64,000 nt of DNA. It comes from Kribbella pratensis. GTDB taxonomy: Bacteria > Actinomycetota > Actinomycetes > Propionibacteriales > Kribbellaceae. The stretch spans positions 1 to 64,000 of the forward strand of contig NZ_SODP01000004.1 in NCBI RefSeq assembly GCF_004365355.1, read 5' to 3'. Shown piece by piece: positions 7,654 through 15,639 of this stretch. Made by a program: the position numbers and the translations under genes. The notes under the pieces were generated by a model. It did no database searches. It was given only the letters and a program-made list of their open reading frames with translations, and was not told the origin of the DNA. How positions within the stretch are numbered: the stretch's first letter is position 1; the number at the start of each line of letters is the position of its first letter.

Positions 7654-9648
7654 GTGACCATCGAGGTCAAGCAGCTCGACCGCGTGGTGATCCGCTTCGC
7701 AGGCGATTCCGGTGACGGGATGCAGCTCACGGGGGACAGGTTCACAGCGGAGACGGCATCGTTCGGCAATGACCTGTCGACGTTGCCCAACTTCCCAGCC
7801 GAGATCCGCGCACCAGCCGGAACCCTGCCAGGAGTGTCGTCCTTCCAGCTCCACTTCGCCGACCACGACATCCTCACGCCGGGCGACGCGCCCGACGTGC
7901 TGATCGCGATGAACCCGGCGGCCCTGAAGGCGAACCTCAAGGACGTGCCCCGCGGCGCGACGCTGATCGTCGACACCGCGGACTTCACCGCCCGCAACCT
8001 GAAGCGGATCGGGTACGACGAGAACCCGCTGGAGACCGGCGAGCTCGACGCGTACCACCTGATCCCGCTCAACCTGACCGGTATGACGGTGGAGTCGGTC
8101 AAGGAGTTCGGGCTGACCCGCAAGGACGCGTCCCGGGCGAAGAACATGTACGCGCTCGGTCTGGTGTCCTGGCTGTTCCAGCGGCCGGTCGAGTCGACGA
8201 TCACGTTCCTCGAGACGAAGTTCGCCGGCAAGCCGGACATCCGCGACGCGAACATCGCGGCCTTCCGCGCGGGCTACAACTTCGGCGAGACCGCCGAGGA
8301 GTTCTCAGTCCGGTACGAAGTGAAGCCGGCCAGCATGGCCGCCGGCACCTACCGGAACATCTCCGGCAACCTCGCGCTGGCGTACGGCCTGGTGGCAGGC
8401 GCCCAGCGGGCCGGGCTGCCGCTGGTCCTCGGTGCGTACCCGATCACCCCGGCGTCCGACGTACTGCACGAGTTGTCGAAGCTCAAGCGGTTCAACGTCA
8501 CCACGGTCCAGGCCGAGGACGAGATCGCCGGCATCGGCGCGGCCCTCGGTGCGTCGTTCGGCGGCGCGCTCGGCGTGACCACATCCTCCGGGCCGGGTAT
8601 CAGCCTGAAGTCCGAGACGATCGGCCTCGGCGTGATGCTCGAGCTGCCGCTGGTCATCTGCGACATCCAGCGCGCCGGTCCGTCGACCGGTATGCCGACC
8701 AAGACCGAGCAGGCCGACCTGCTGCAGGTGATGTTCGGCCGTAACGGCGAGGCGCCGCTGCCCGTCCTCGCGGCCCAGTCCCCCGCGGACTGCTTCGCGA
8801 TCGCGGTCGAGGCGGCCCGGATCGCGATCACCTACCGCACGCCGGTGATCGTGCTGTCGGACGGCTACCTGGCCAACGGTTCCGAGCCGTGGCAGATCCC
8901 GGTGGTCGCGGACCTGCCGGCGATCGACCCGAACTTCACCCTCGAGCCGAACGCGACCAACGACAAGGGCGAGCCGACATACCTCCCCTACCTGCGCGAT
9001 CCGGAGACCCTGGCCCGTGCCTGGGCCGTCCCGGGTACTGCGGGTCTGGACCACCGGATCGGTGGTCTGGAGAAGGAGGACAAGACCGGCAACATCTCGT
9101 ACGACCCGGCCAACCACGACCTGATGATCCGCACCCGTCAGGCCAAGGTGGACGGCGTCGACGTCCCGCCGATCGAGGTCGACGACCCCGACGGTACGGC
9201 GAAGGTCCTGGTGCTCGGCTGGGGTTCGACGTACGGCCCGATCGGCGCCGGTGTCCGCCGGGTCCGCACGGTCGGCGGCAAGATCGCGCATGCGCACCTG
9301 CGGCACCTGAACCCGTTCCCGGAGAACCTCGGCGACGTCCTGCGCAGCTACGACAAGGTCCTGGTCCCGGAGATGAACCTGGGCCAGCTCGCGATGCTGC
9401 TGCGGGCGAAGTACCTGGTCGACGTCGTCTCCTACGCGCAGGTCCGCGGTATGCCGCTGGGCGCGGCGGAGCTGGCAGAGGTGATCGGCAACCTGGTCGA
9501 GGAGACCGAGGGCATCGACGACGACGCCCGGCACATGGGCGAGGCCGCGGCCAGCCTGACCCACGGCGAGGCGCTGCACACCCAGCCGAACGGCCGCACC
9601 AATGGCCACACGAATGGCCAACTGCACCACCCGGAGGGAGCACGATGA
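7654..9648 (+). CDS. korA: 2-oxoglutarate:ferredoxin oxidoreductase subunit alpha (664 aa)
   Basis: The alpha subunit fuses the gamma and alpha domains of the 2-oxoacid:ferredoxin oxidoreductase family. The gamma part starts with RFAGDSGDGMQLTGDRF, followed by FPAEIRAPAGTLPGVSS. The alpha part contains GAYPITPAS, QAEDEIAG and TSSGPG. With KorB and thiamine diphosphate it converts 2-oxoglutarate and CoA to succinyl-CoA while reducing ferredoxin, linking the TCA cycle to low-potential electron transfer. The GTG start at 7654 follows GGAG by 12 bases; ATG 7642 and TTG 7600 are alternatives. The C-terminal tail has an odd NGRTNGHTNG repeat. The stop overlaps the korB start (ATGA). Confidence 0.93.
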   Translation: MTIEVKQLDRVVIRFAGDSGDGMQLTGDRFTAETASFGNDLSTLPNFPAEIRAPAGTLPGVSSFQLHFADHDILTPGDAPDVLIAMNPAALKANLKDVPRGATLIVDTADFTARNLKRIGYDENPLETGELDAYHLIPLNLTGMTVESVKEFGLTRKDASRAKNMYALGLVSWLFQRPVESTITFLETKFAGKPDIRDANIAAFRAGYNFGETAEEFSVRYEVKPASMAAGTYRNISGNLALAYGLVAGAQRAGLPLVLGAYPITPASDVLHELSKLKRFNVTTVQAEDEIAGIGAALGASFGGALGVTTSSGPGISLKSETIGLGVMLELPLVICDIQRAGPSTGMPTKTEQADLLQVMFGRNGEAPLPVLAAQSPADCFAIAVEAARIAITYRTPVIVLSDGYLANGSEPWQIPVVADLPAIDPNFTLEPNATNDKGEPTYLPYLRDPETLARAWAVPGTAGLDHRIGGLEKEDKTGNISYDPANHDLMIRTRQAKVDGVDVPPIEVDDPDGTAKVLVLGWGSTYGPIGAGVRRVRTVGGKIAHAHLRHLNPFPENLGDVLRSYDKVLVPEMNLGQLAMLLRAKYLVDVVSYAQVRGMPLGAAELAEVIGNLVEETEGIDDDARHMGEAAASLTHGEALHTQPNGRTNGHTNGQLHHPEGAR

Positions 9649-10724
9649 GCACGGTCGACCTCGGCCTGCCGAGTCTGCCCGGCGGCCTGCGCGGCGTACC
9701 GGCCGCGACCGAGCCGCAGAACCGCAAGGAATACGTGTCGGACCAGGAGGTCCGCTGGTGTCCCGGCTGCGGTGACTACGCCGTACTCGCGGCCTTCCAG
9801 GGGTTCCTGCCCGAGCTCGGGATCAAGCGCGAGAACGTCGCGATGGTCTCCGGGATCGGCTGCTCGTCGCGGTTCCCTTACTACCTGTCGACGTACGGCA
9901 TGCACTCGATCCACGGGCGTGCGCCGGCGATCGCGACCGGGCTCGCGGTGGCGCGGCCCGACCTGAGCGTGTGGGTGGTGACCGGTGACGGCGACGCGCT
10001 GTCGATCGGCGGCAACCACCTGATCCACACGCTGCGGCGCAACGTGAACCTGAAGATCCTGCTGTTCAACAACCGGATCTACGGCCTGACCAAGGGTCAG
10101 TACTCGCCGACGTCAGAGCCTGGCAAAGTGACGAAGTCGACGCCGATGGGTTCGGTCGACAACCCGTTCAACCCGGTCTCGCTGGCGCTCGGCGCGGAGG
10201 CGACGTTCGTGGCCCGGACGGTCGACTCCGACCGCAAGCACCTGACCTCGGTCCTGCGGGCCGCCGCCGAGCACCGCGGTACGGCGTTCGTCGAGATCTA
10301 CCAGAACTGCCCGATCTTCAACGACAACGCGTTCGAGGCGTTCAAGGACCCGGAGACCCGGGACGACGCGATCATCCCGCTCGTCCACGGCGAGCCGATC
10401 CGCTTCGGCACGGACGGACACCTCGGCGTGGTGCGCGACGGGTTCGCGTCCCTCGCCGTCCGGGAGGTCGCGGAGCTGCCCGGCGGCGAGGCCGACCTCG
10501 TCGTCCACGACGCGCACACGGAGGACCCGGCGTACGCGTTCGCGCTGTCGCGGCTGACCGACGCGGGCGTCCTGCACCGGGCCCCGATCGGCGTGTTCCG
10601 GTCGGTCGAGCGCCCGGCGTACGACGACCTGGTCCGTCAGCAGATCACCACCGCCCAGGAGACCCAGGGCACCGGCGACCTGCAGGCCCTCGTCACCGGC
10701 GCCGACACCTGGACGATCAACTAA
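9645..10724 (+). CDS. korB: 2-oxoglutarate:ferredoxin oxidoreductase subunit beta (359 aa)
   Basis: Thiamine-diphosphate-binding beta subunit. Iron-sulfur ligands are visible in WCPGCGDY and GIGCSSRFPYY. The TPP motif is GDGDALSIGGNH, with the closing asparagines in LLFNNRIYGLTKGQYSPTS. ATG overlaps the korA stop as ATGA, so the two are translationally coupled and made in equal amounts. The C-terminal 60-70 residues extend beyond the catalytic core, as in actinobacterial KorB. No ferredoxin gene is adjacent. The convergent hydrolase overlaps the last four bases. Confidence 0.93.
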   Translation: MSTVDLGLPSLPGGLRGVPAATEPQNRKEYVSDQEVRWCPGCGDYAVLAAFQGFLPELGIKRENVAMVSGIGCSSRFPYYLSTYGMHSIHGRAPAIATGLAVARPDLSVWVVTGDGDALSIGGNHLIHTLRRNVNLKILLFNNRIYGLTKGQYSPTSEPGKVTKSTPMGSVDNPFNPVSLALGAEATFVARTVDSDRKHLTSVLRAAAEHRGTAFVEIYQNCPIFNDNAFEAFKDPETRDDAIIPLVHGEPIRFGTDGHLGVVRDGFASLAVREVAELPGGEADLVVHDAHTEDPAYAFALSRLTDAGVLHRAPIGVFRSVERPAYDDLVRQQITTAQETQGTGDLQALVTGADTWTIN

Positions 10725-11473
10725 TCGAGGAATTCCCGGACGACTTTCCGGAAGCCGTCCGGGTCCTCCACCCACGGGTAGTGCCCGACACCGTCGAGCA
10801 CTACCCGTTCTGCGTCGGGCAGCGCCGCGAGCAGGCTGTCGGTGACGTACGGCGGCCGCAGATCCTCCGCGCCCTGCACCAGCAACGTCGGTACGACGAC
10901 CTTCACGCAAGCGCCCGCCCGATCCGGCAGCGCGGCCAACTCCGCTCGTAGCGCGTCCGCACAGACCGGGTTGGGCTCGAACGACGGCGTGTTCAGCTTC
11001 CGAGCCTGCTCCAGGGCCGTCGCCCGATCGGCAAGATTCACCGAGATCTGCGCGATCCACGGATCGGCTTCCGCAGTACCGGCGAGACGCTCGGCGACCC
11101 GCGCGCGGTAGTCAGCCGGCGGGCCGTCGAGCCCGACCGACGAAACCAGCACCAGCCGGGACACGGCGTCCGGATGTGCTTGGGCAAACTCCAATGCGAG
11201 CGAGGCTCCCCAGGAATGTCCGATGACGATGCACGGCTCGGGGCCGCAGATGGTGGCGAGGTCGGCGACGTAGCGAGCGAGGGTGTACGGGCCGCAGCGG
11301 TCCGAGCGGCCGCAGCCTCGTTGGTCCCACCTGTGCAGCGTGAACCCGGGCAGCGACAGGTCGTGGAAGACGTCCCACCAACCAGGACCGCCGTGGACCA
11401 GGACGATGCGCGGGCCGTGCCCGGTCACCTGGGTCCACAGACGGCAGCCGTCGTCGGTCATCACCTGCGTCAT
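10721..11473 (-). CDS. Alpha/beta hydrolase, proline-iminopeptidase-like (250 aa)
   Basis: Serine hydrolase of the alpha/beta fold. The oxyanion motif HGGPG is at 27-31. WDQRGCGRSD (49-58) is the proline iminopeptidase signature. The nucleophile elbow is GHSWGA, with Ser87. The acid probably lies in QGAEDLRPP and the histidine in GVGHYPW. The protein is about 60 residues shorter than classical proline iminopeptidases, with a small cap domain, so the substrate is open. It is cytosolic. It starts with ATG 11473, possibly 11461. It overlaps the korB end tail to tail. Confidence 0.82.
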   Translation of the reverse strand: MTQVMTDDGCRLWTQVTGHGPRIVLVHGGPGWWDVFHDLSLPGFTLHRWDQRGCGRSDRCGPYTLARYVADLATICGPEPCIVIGHSWGASLALEFAQAHPDAVSRLVLVSSVGLDGPPADYRARVAERLAGTAEADPWIAQISVNLADRATALEQARKLNTPSFEPNPVCADALRAELAALPDRAGACVKVVVPTLLVQGAEDLRPPYVTDSLLAALPDAERVVLDGVGHYPWVEDPDGFRKVVREFLD

Positions 11474-11530
11474 GAGTTCGTCACGCTCTCGTAGTGTTCA
11501 CTTCAGAGAGTCAAGCCTCTGTCGCAGAGA

Positions 11531-12184
11531 TTACACGAGCCGGAGCAGGTCCGGCAGAGTCTGGCCCGTGGTGCGATCCAGGTGCCTCGCGGACAGGCCG
11601 GCTGCCTGTGCGCCGAGCACATCCAGTTCGAGGTTGTCGCCGATCATCAGGACGTCCGACGGATCGGCTCCCAACGCCTCGCAGGTGCGCAGGTAGGCCT
11701 CCGGAGCTGGTTTGCTGAAACCGAGTGCCTCCGAGGTGCAGACCACGTCGACCAGGTCGGCGAGGCCGATCGCGGCCAGCTTGGCGTTCTGCTGCACCGT
11801 GTTCCCGTTGGTCAGCACGCCGATCCGCAAACCGTTGCCCCGAGCAACTTCTAGCGCGGGACGCGCGTCCGGGAAAGCGATCCAGTTGTTCCGGTACTGC
11901 GTCAGGTAGCCCTCGAACACCTTGTCCAACCCGGCCTCCGTCGCCGGGACCGGGCGGTCGAGCAGGGGGAGGAAGGCACGGAGCCGAGCGCGGCGCTGGC
12001 CCTGATGGGTGAGCTCCCCGGACAGCCAGCGCGGGTACTGCTCGTCCTCGATCACGAACCATTGCGCAACCAGCTCGTCCGTCGGCGTGAGCCCGAGAGC
12101 GGTCACCCAGCTGCGCAGCGACCGTTCGGCGGAGCCGGTGTGGTCGAACAGGGTGTTGTCAAGGTCGAAGATGACTGCCTTCAC
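11531..12184 (-). CDS. HAD-superfamily hydrolase, subfamily IA (217 aa)
   Basis: Small-molecule phosphatase of the haloacid dehalogenase superfamily. The nucleophile motif DLDNTLFDH is at the N-terminus, motif II is LTNGN, and motifs III/IV are SKPAPEAY and MIGDNLELD. The helical cap between motifs I and II fits subfamily IA (YjjG/phosphoglycolate phosphatase type). GTG 12184 overlaps the stop of the upstream flavoprotein gene as GTGA, so translation is coupled. This suggests the phosphatase serves the same pathway or clears a side product. The phosphate ester it acts on cannot be told. Confidence 0.85.
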   Translation of the reverse strand: MKAVIFDLDNTLFDHTGSAERSLRSWVTALGLTPTDELVAQWFVIEDEQYPRWLSGELTHQGQRRARLRAFLPLLDRPVPATEAGLDKVFEGYLTQYRNNWIAFPDARPALEVARGNGLRIGVLTNGNTVQQNAKLAAIGLADLVDVVCTSEALGFSKPAPEAYLRTCEALGADPSDVLMIGDNLELDVLGAQAAGLSARHLDRTTGQTLPDLLRLV

Positions 12185-13332
12185 GCGCGGACCACCGAGT
12201 CGCGGTTGAGCTCGCGGTGATTCGCGTGCCCGGACAACGCCAGCGTCAGGTCGAGCTCGGCCAGGAAGCACCGCAGTACATGCTCGACGCCGGCCTGCCC
12301 AGCCAGGGCGAGGCCGTACAGCAATGGGCGACCCAGCAGGACGGCCTTGGCGCCCAGGGCAAGCGCCTTCGCCGCGTCCGAGCCGGTGCGTACGCCGGAG
12401 TCGAACAGGACTGTCAGTTGCTCGCCGACCGCGTCCGCAATCGCGGGCAGCGCATCCAGCGACGCGACCGCGCCGTCGACCTGGCGGCCGCCGTGGTTCG
12501 AGACGACGATGCCGTCGACGCCGTGCTCGGCTGCGAGTTTGGCGTCCTCGACCGCGGTGATGCCCTTCAGGACGATCGGGCCGTCCCAGTTATCGCGCAG
12601 GAACGACAGGTCGTCCCAGGCCAGCCCCACGTTCGGGAAGATCTGTGCCCAGAGCATCACCGCCGCGCCGGGATCCTCCTCGATCGGCTTGGCCAGCTTG
12701 GACTGGAAGACCGGGTCGCTGAAGTAGTTCGCGAGCCCCTCCCCCTTCAGGAACGGGAGGAACCCGCGATCCAGATCGGCCGGCCGCCACCCGATCGTCC
12801 CGGTGTCCAGCGTGACGACGAGTACGCCGTACCCGGCGGCCTTGGCGCGCTGCAGGAAGCTGAGGCAGACGTCGCGGTCGGTCGGGTAGTACAGCTGGAA
12901 CCACTTGTTGCTCGCCTCGATCTGCTCGATCGCGTGGCTCGCCTGGGTCGAGTGTGTGTAGGTCAGACCGAGGGTGTCGGCGGCTCGTGCCGTGGCCAGT
13001 TCGCCGTCGGGGTGTGCGAGGGTCTGGACCCCGATCGGTGCGATCAGGACCGGCGCGGGCATCGCCGTACCGAGGATGGTGCAGGACAGGTCACGTTCGG
13101 TGCTGCCGCGGAGCATCCGGGGCGCCAGCCGCCAGCGGTCGAACGCCGCTTGGTTGGCCCGCGCGGTCGCTCCGCCGCCCGCGCTCGGCACGATGTACCC
13201 CATCGCCTCCAGCGGGAGCTTCCCGGCCGCCTGCGACTCCAGCCGGGCCAGGTCGGTCGTGATCTCCGGCTTCGTCCCCTGCAACATCCCCTGCAGGTAG
13301 ATCTGCAACTGGTAGTCCCCGAAGTTGGCCAT
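12181..13332 (-). CDS. FMN-dependent alpha-hydroxy-acid oxidase, lactate 2-monooxygenase-like (383 aa)
   Basis: TIM-barrel flavoenzyme oxidising 2-hydroxy acids; the closest functional types are lactate 2-monooxygenase and lactate/glycolate oxidase. The opening FGDYQLQIYLQG is characteristic of the lactate-monooxygenase group. The active-site histidine and arginine lie in SNHGGRQVDG, and FMN-phosphate binding in FDSGVRTGSD and LGRPLLYGLA. GTG 13347 is an alternative start. The annotated frame of the upstream Lnt-like gene runs 242 bases into this gene, which I suspect is a reading-frame artefact. It is coupled downstream to the HAD phosphatase (GTGA). Confidence 0.88.
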   Translation of the reverse strand: MANFGDYQLQIYLQGMLQGTKPEITTDLARLESQAAGKLPLEAMGYIVPSAGGGATARANQAAFDRWRLAPRMLRGSTERDLSCTILGTAMPAPVLIAPIGVQTLAHPDGELATARAADTLGLTYTHSTQASHAIEQIEASNKWFQLYYPTDRDVCLSFLQRAKAAGYGVLVVTLDTGTIGWRPADLDRGFLPFLKGEGLANYFSDPVFQSKLAKPIEEDPGAAVMLWAQIFPNVGLAWDDLSFLRDNWDGPIVLKGITAVEDAKLAAEHGVDGIVVSNHGGRQVDGAVASLDALPAIADAVGEQLTVLFDSGVRTGSDAAKALALGAKAVLLGRPLLYGLALAGQAGVEHVLRCFLAELDLTLALSGHANHRELNRDSVVRA

Positions 13333-14908
13333 GCCGGATGTTTTCACGCCCGCCGCGGGACCTCAACAACAGCAGCCCGGCCAGCGCCACCAGGGCGCAC
13401 AACCAGGCGAACCAGTCACCCCAGGCGGTGTAGAGCGTGTGATCGCGACCCGGTCGGAGTTCGCCGATCAGGACGGCCGGTGCGTTGGCGGGGGCGGTGG
13501 TTTCGGCGACGATACGGCCGTTCGCGTCGGTCAGGGTGAGGCGGCCCTGGCTGCCGTCGCGGGCGATCGGGATGCCGTTCTCGATACCGCGCAGCAGCGC
13601 CATCCGGCTGTGCAGCCAGCCGTCGTTGATGAAGTCGAGCGCGGGGACGAGCAGGAGCGAGGTGTCGAGCTCGCCGTACTGCCGAGCCAGCGCCGGGAAG
13701 TCCAGGTCCTTGCAGATCATCAGTCCCCAGGTGTCGTACGTCGCGAGTCGGTCGCCCGGCGTATACGGCTCGATGCCCGGGATCAGGTGGTGCTTGTCGT
13801 ACGACGTGGGCGCGGCGCCGTCGGGGTGGAACATCAGAGCGCGGTTGTGGTCCCCTTCGCCGAGCACCATGAGCCCGACGACAAGCTCGATCTTGTTGCT
13901 CGTGGCAAGCGTTTGGAATTGCTGGGAGAGCTGCGGCAGGTCCGTTGTCCGGACGTCGACGATCTTCTCCGGCAGCAGGACGATCTTCGCGCCGGGCCGG
14001 GCGGCGTCGGTGATCATCGGGCGGTAGCGGTCGATGATCTGCGGTCCGGCAGCGTTCGGCCATCCCGCGTTGTCTGCTCCTTGTGCGGAGAGTACGGCGA
14101 TCTTCACGGGCTCGCTCTGTGGTGTGCCCTGTAGACGGACCACGCCGTACGCACAGGTGCCGGCGGCAACAATCGCGAGCAAACCGACCAGGGCGAGCCT
14201 GCGCGAGGCAATCACCGCAGCTGGGAACAACAGCAGAAAGCTGAGCCCCCACGGTCCGGTCAACGACACGATCTGGTTGATGGGGACAACTTCAACCTGG
14301 GTATACGCCAGACTCGTAAACGCACCGTGCGGCGAGAACGAAGCAATCAAGTAATCAAGCCCAGCCCACAACGCCGGCGCCGCAAACGCCGCCACCACCG
14401 GATGCCCCCGCACCACAAGTCCCCTGAAAACCAACACAGTCCCAGCAAACACACCCGCCAACGCCACCAGAAACCCCAAGGCCACCACCGGCAACCCGAG
14501 ATCACTCAACAGATAACCCACAAGATTCGAAAGCCCCAGAACCCACCCCACAAAAGCAGCCACCCCCGCAACACCAGCCCGAACCCGAACCGCCACCAGA
14601 AACACCGGAATCGGCGCAAGCCAGGTAAGCGCCGGGACGGCATGCAGTCCAGACCCCAGGTACAACAACGCCCCAGTAGCAACAGCCGCCAGCGCACCAA
14701 CCACCCCACCCCGCACTCCACCCCGCACTCCACCCAACCCACCCCGCACACCCGCCATCCCGGCGCTGCCCACGCCCCGCCCTCCCGTCGATCCGGCGCT
14801 GCCCGCGCCCTGCGCTCCCGCCGATTCGGCGCTGTCTATGCCTGCTAGCCGGCTCGAGCCGGCCGGGGGCCGGCGAGGGCCGGCGGGGTGTTCAGGTTCG
14901 TAGTTCAT
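13091..14908 (-). CDS. lnt: Apolipoprotein N-acyltransferase-like protein; 3' end frame suspect
   Basis: Several N-terminal membrane helices precede a carbon-nitrogen hydrolase domain with the Glu-Lys-Cys triad: LLPEKI, YDKHHLIPG and MICKDLDF. A final helix (FAWLCALVALAGLLLL) follows, as in Lnt, which N-acylates lipoproteins at the outer face of the membrane. True Lnt proteins end just after this helix, at about 520 residues. Here the open frame continues for about 85 charged, non-membrane residues inside the next gene. One missing base near 13350-13360 would give a stop at 13346-13344, forming a GTGA junction with GTG 13347. The N-terminus contains Gly/Ala/Ser repeats, and a later start (14758) is possible. 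Confidence 0.75.
   Translation of the reverse strand: MNYEPEHPAGPRRPPAGSSRLAGIDSAESAGAQGAGSAGSTGGRGVGSAGMAGVRGGLGGVRGGVRGGVVGALAAVATGALLYLGSGLHAVPALTWLAPIPVFLVAVRVRAGVAGVAAFVGWVLGLSNLVGYLLSDLGLPVVALGFLVALAGVFAGTVLVFRGLVVRGHPVVAAFAAPALWAGLDYLIASFSPHGAFTSLAYTQVEVVPINQIVSLTGPWGLSFLLLFPAAVIASRRLALVGLLAIVAAGTCAYGVVRLQGTPQSEPVKIAVLSAQGADNAGWPNAAGPQIIDRYRPMITDAARPGAKIVLLPEKIVDVRTTDLPQLSQQFQTLATSNKIELVVGLMVLGEGDHNRALMFHPDGAAPTSYDKHHLIPGIEPYTPGDRLATYDTWGLMICKDLDFPALARQYGELDTSLLLVPALDFINDGWLHSRMALLRGIENGIPIARDGSQGRLTLTDANGRIVAETTAPANAPAVLIGELRPGRDHTLYTAWGDWFAWLCALVALAGLLLLRSRGGRENIRHGQLRGLPVADLPAGDVAGDEAGDHDRPGPAGVAGGREAPAGGDGVHRAERGRRSDRAGQPSGVRPLAAGAPDAPRQHRT
14709..14836. repeat. Short tandem repeats in the lnt N-terminal coding region
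   Basis: A 12-base unit CCCCGCACTCCA occurs twice exactly (14709-14732). A 33/34-base unit beginning ATCCCGGCGCTGCCC or ATCCGGCGCTGCCC occurs at 14757-14790 and 14791-14823, with a partial third copy from 14824. On the coding strand these give an 11-residue Gly/Ser/Ala repeat (SAG, GAG), likely a flexible, variable cytoplasmic leader. Confidence 0.7.
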
Positions 14909-15476
14909 TGATCATCCTTTCGCCCAGGCGTAGGCAGAGGGCTCGGAAGGCTTGTTCCGGCATGCCGATGCGGTCGCCGTGGTGGAGTTGGATCAGGCCG
15001 TGGAGTAGGGCGGCGAACATCAGGCTGGTTTCCCAGATGTCTGTGTCGGCGCGGAAGAGCTCCTGGTCGACGCCAGCGATGATCGCGTCGGCGACGAGGT
15101 TGAGCGTGGGCGACTTGCGGGCGCGGAAGTCCGCGGGGAACTTGCGCGCCTGGTCGCGGCGCTCGGTGAACATGTAGTCGTAGAGCCGGGGATGCTCGAG
15201 CGCGAAGTCGACGTGGTCGATCAGCATCTCCCGCAGCAAGTCGTCCGCCTGCGAAGGACGCTCCGCCGACTCCCAGCGGCGTACCAGCTCGACGAACGCC
15301 GCGTCCGCGATCGCGTTCAGCAGCGTCTCCCGATCCGGGAAGTACTGGTAGATCGCCATCGGCGTGATCCCGACCGCGGCCGCCACCTTCCGCATCGAGA
15401 CGCCGGCCGCGCCGTGCTTGGTCAGCAGGTAGGTCGCCGCGGCGGTGATGCGGTCCTTCGTCGTCACGTCGCTCAT
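14892..15476 (-). CDS. TetR-family transcriptional regulator (194 aa)
   Basis: The N-terminal helix-turn-helix (about residues 5-50) contains TAAATYLLTKHGAAGVSMRKV in outline and the recognition end MAIYQYFPDRETLLNAI. A helical ligand-binding domain follows, matching the TetR_C-type WHG group. ATG 15476 is chosen; ATG 15485 is also possible. A perfect 17-base palindrome lies 23 bases upstream in the divergent gap to a membrane-protein gene, so the protein very likely represses itself and that gene. The 3' end overlaps the Lnt-like start by 17 bases. The inducer is unknown; adjacent transport genes suggest a small molecule. Confidence 0.9.
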   Translation of the reverse strand: MSDVTTKDRITAAATYLLTKHGAAGVSMRKVAAAVGITPMAIYQYFPDRETLLNAIADAAFVELVRRWESAERPSQADDLLREMLIDHVDFALEHPRLYDYMFTERRDQARKFPADFRARKSPTLNLVADAIIAGVDQELFRADTDIWETSLMFAALLHGLIQLHHGDRIGMPEQAFRALCLRLGERMINELRT

Positions 15477-15498
15477 GACGACCATTAAATACACATTC

Positions 15499-15515
15499 CC
15501 TATACGCCGTATAGG
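15499..15515. promoter_or_regulatory. Palindromic TetR operator
   Basis: CCTATACGCCGTATAGG is a perfect 8-1-8 palindrome with an AT-rich character unlike its surroundings. It lies between the divergent TetR gene and the membrane-protein gene, where both promoters must be. Symmetry, length and position are typical of a TetR-family operator. Confidence 0.75.
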
Positions 15516-15639
15516 CAGAATTACCCTGACTGAACCCTGAGCCATGACATCCGTCAGGCCAAGGGCCGGACGTCCGTCAGCACAGGATTCGGACGGATCG
15601 CATCCACCCGATCGCCTCGCGACCACGACAGTTGTGGAC

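Noticed and set aside
14327..14848. Plus-strand frame rich in His, Pro, Arg and Gln
   Set aside because: Product of the A+C-rich strand opposite the Lnt membrane helices; no ribosome binding site and no family.
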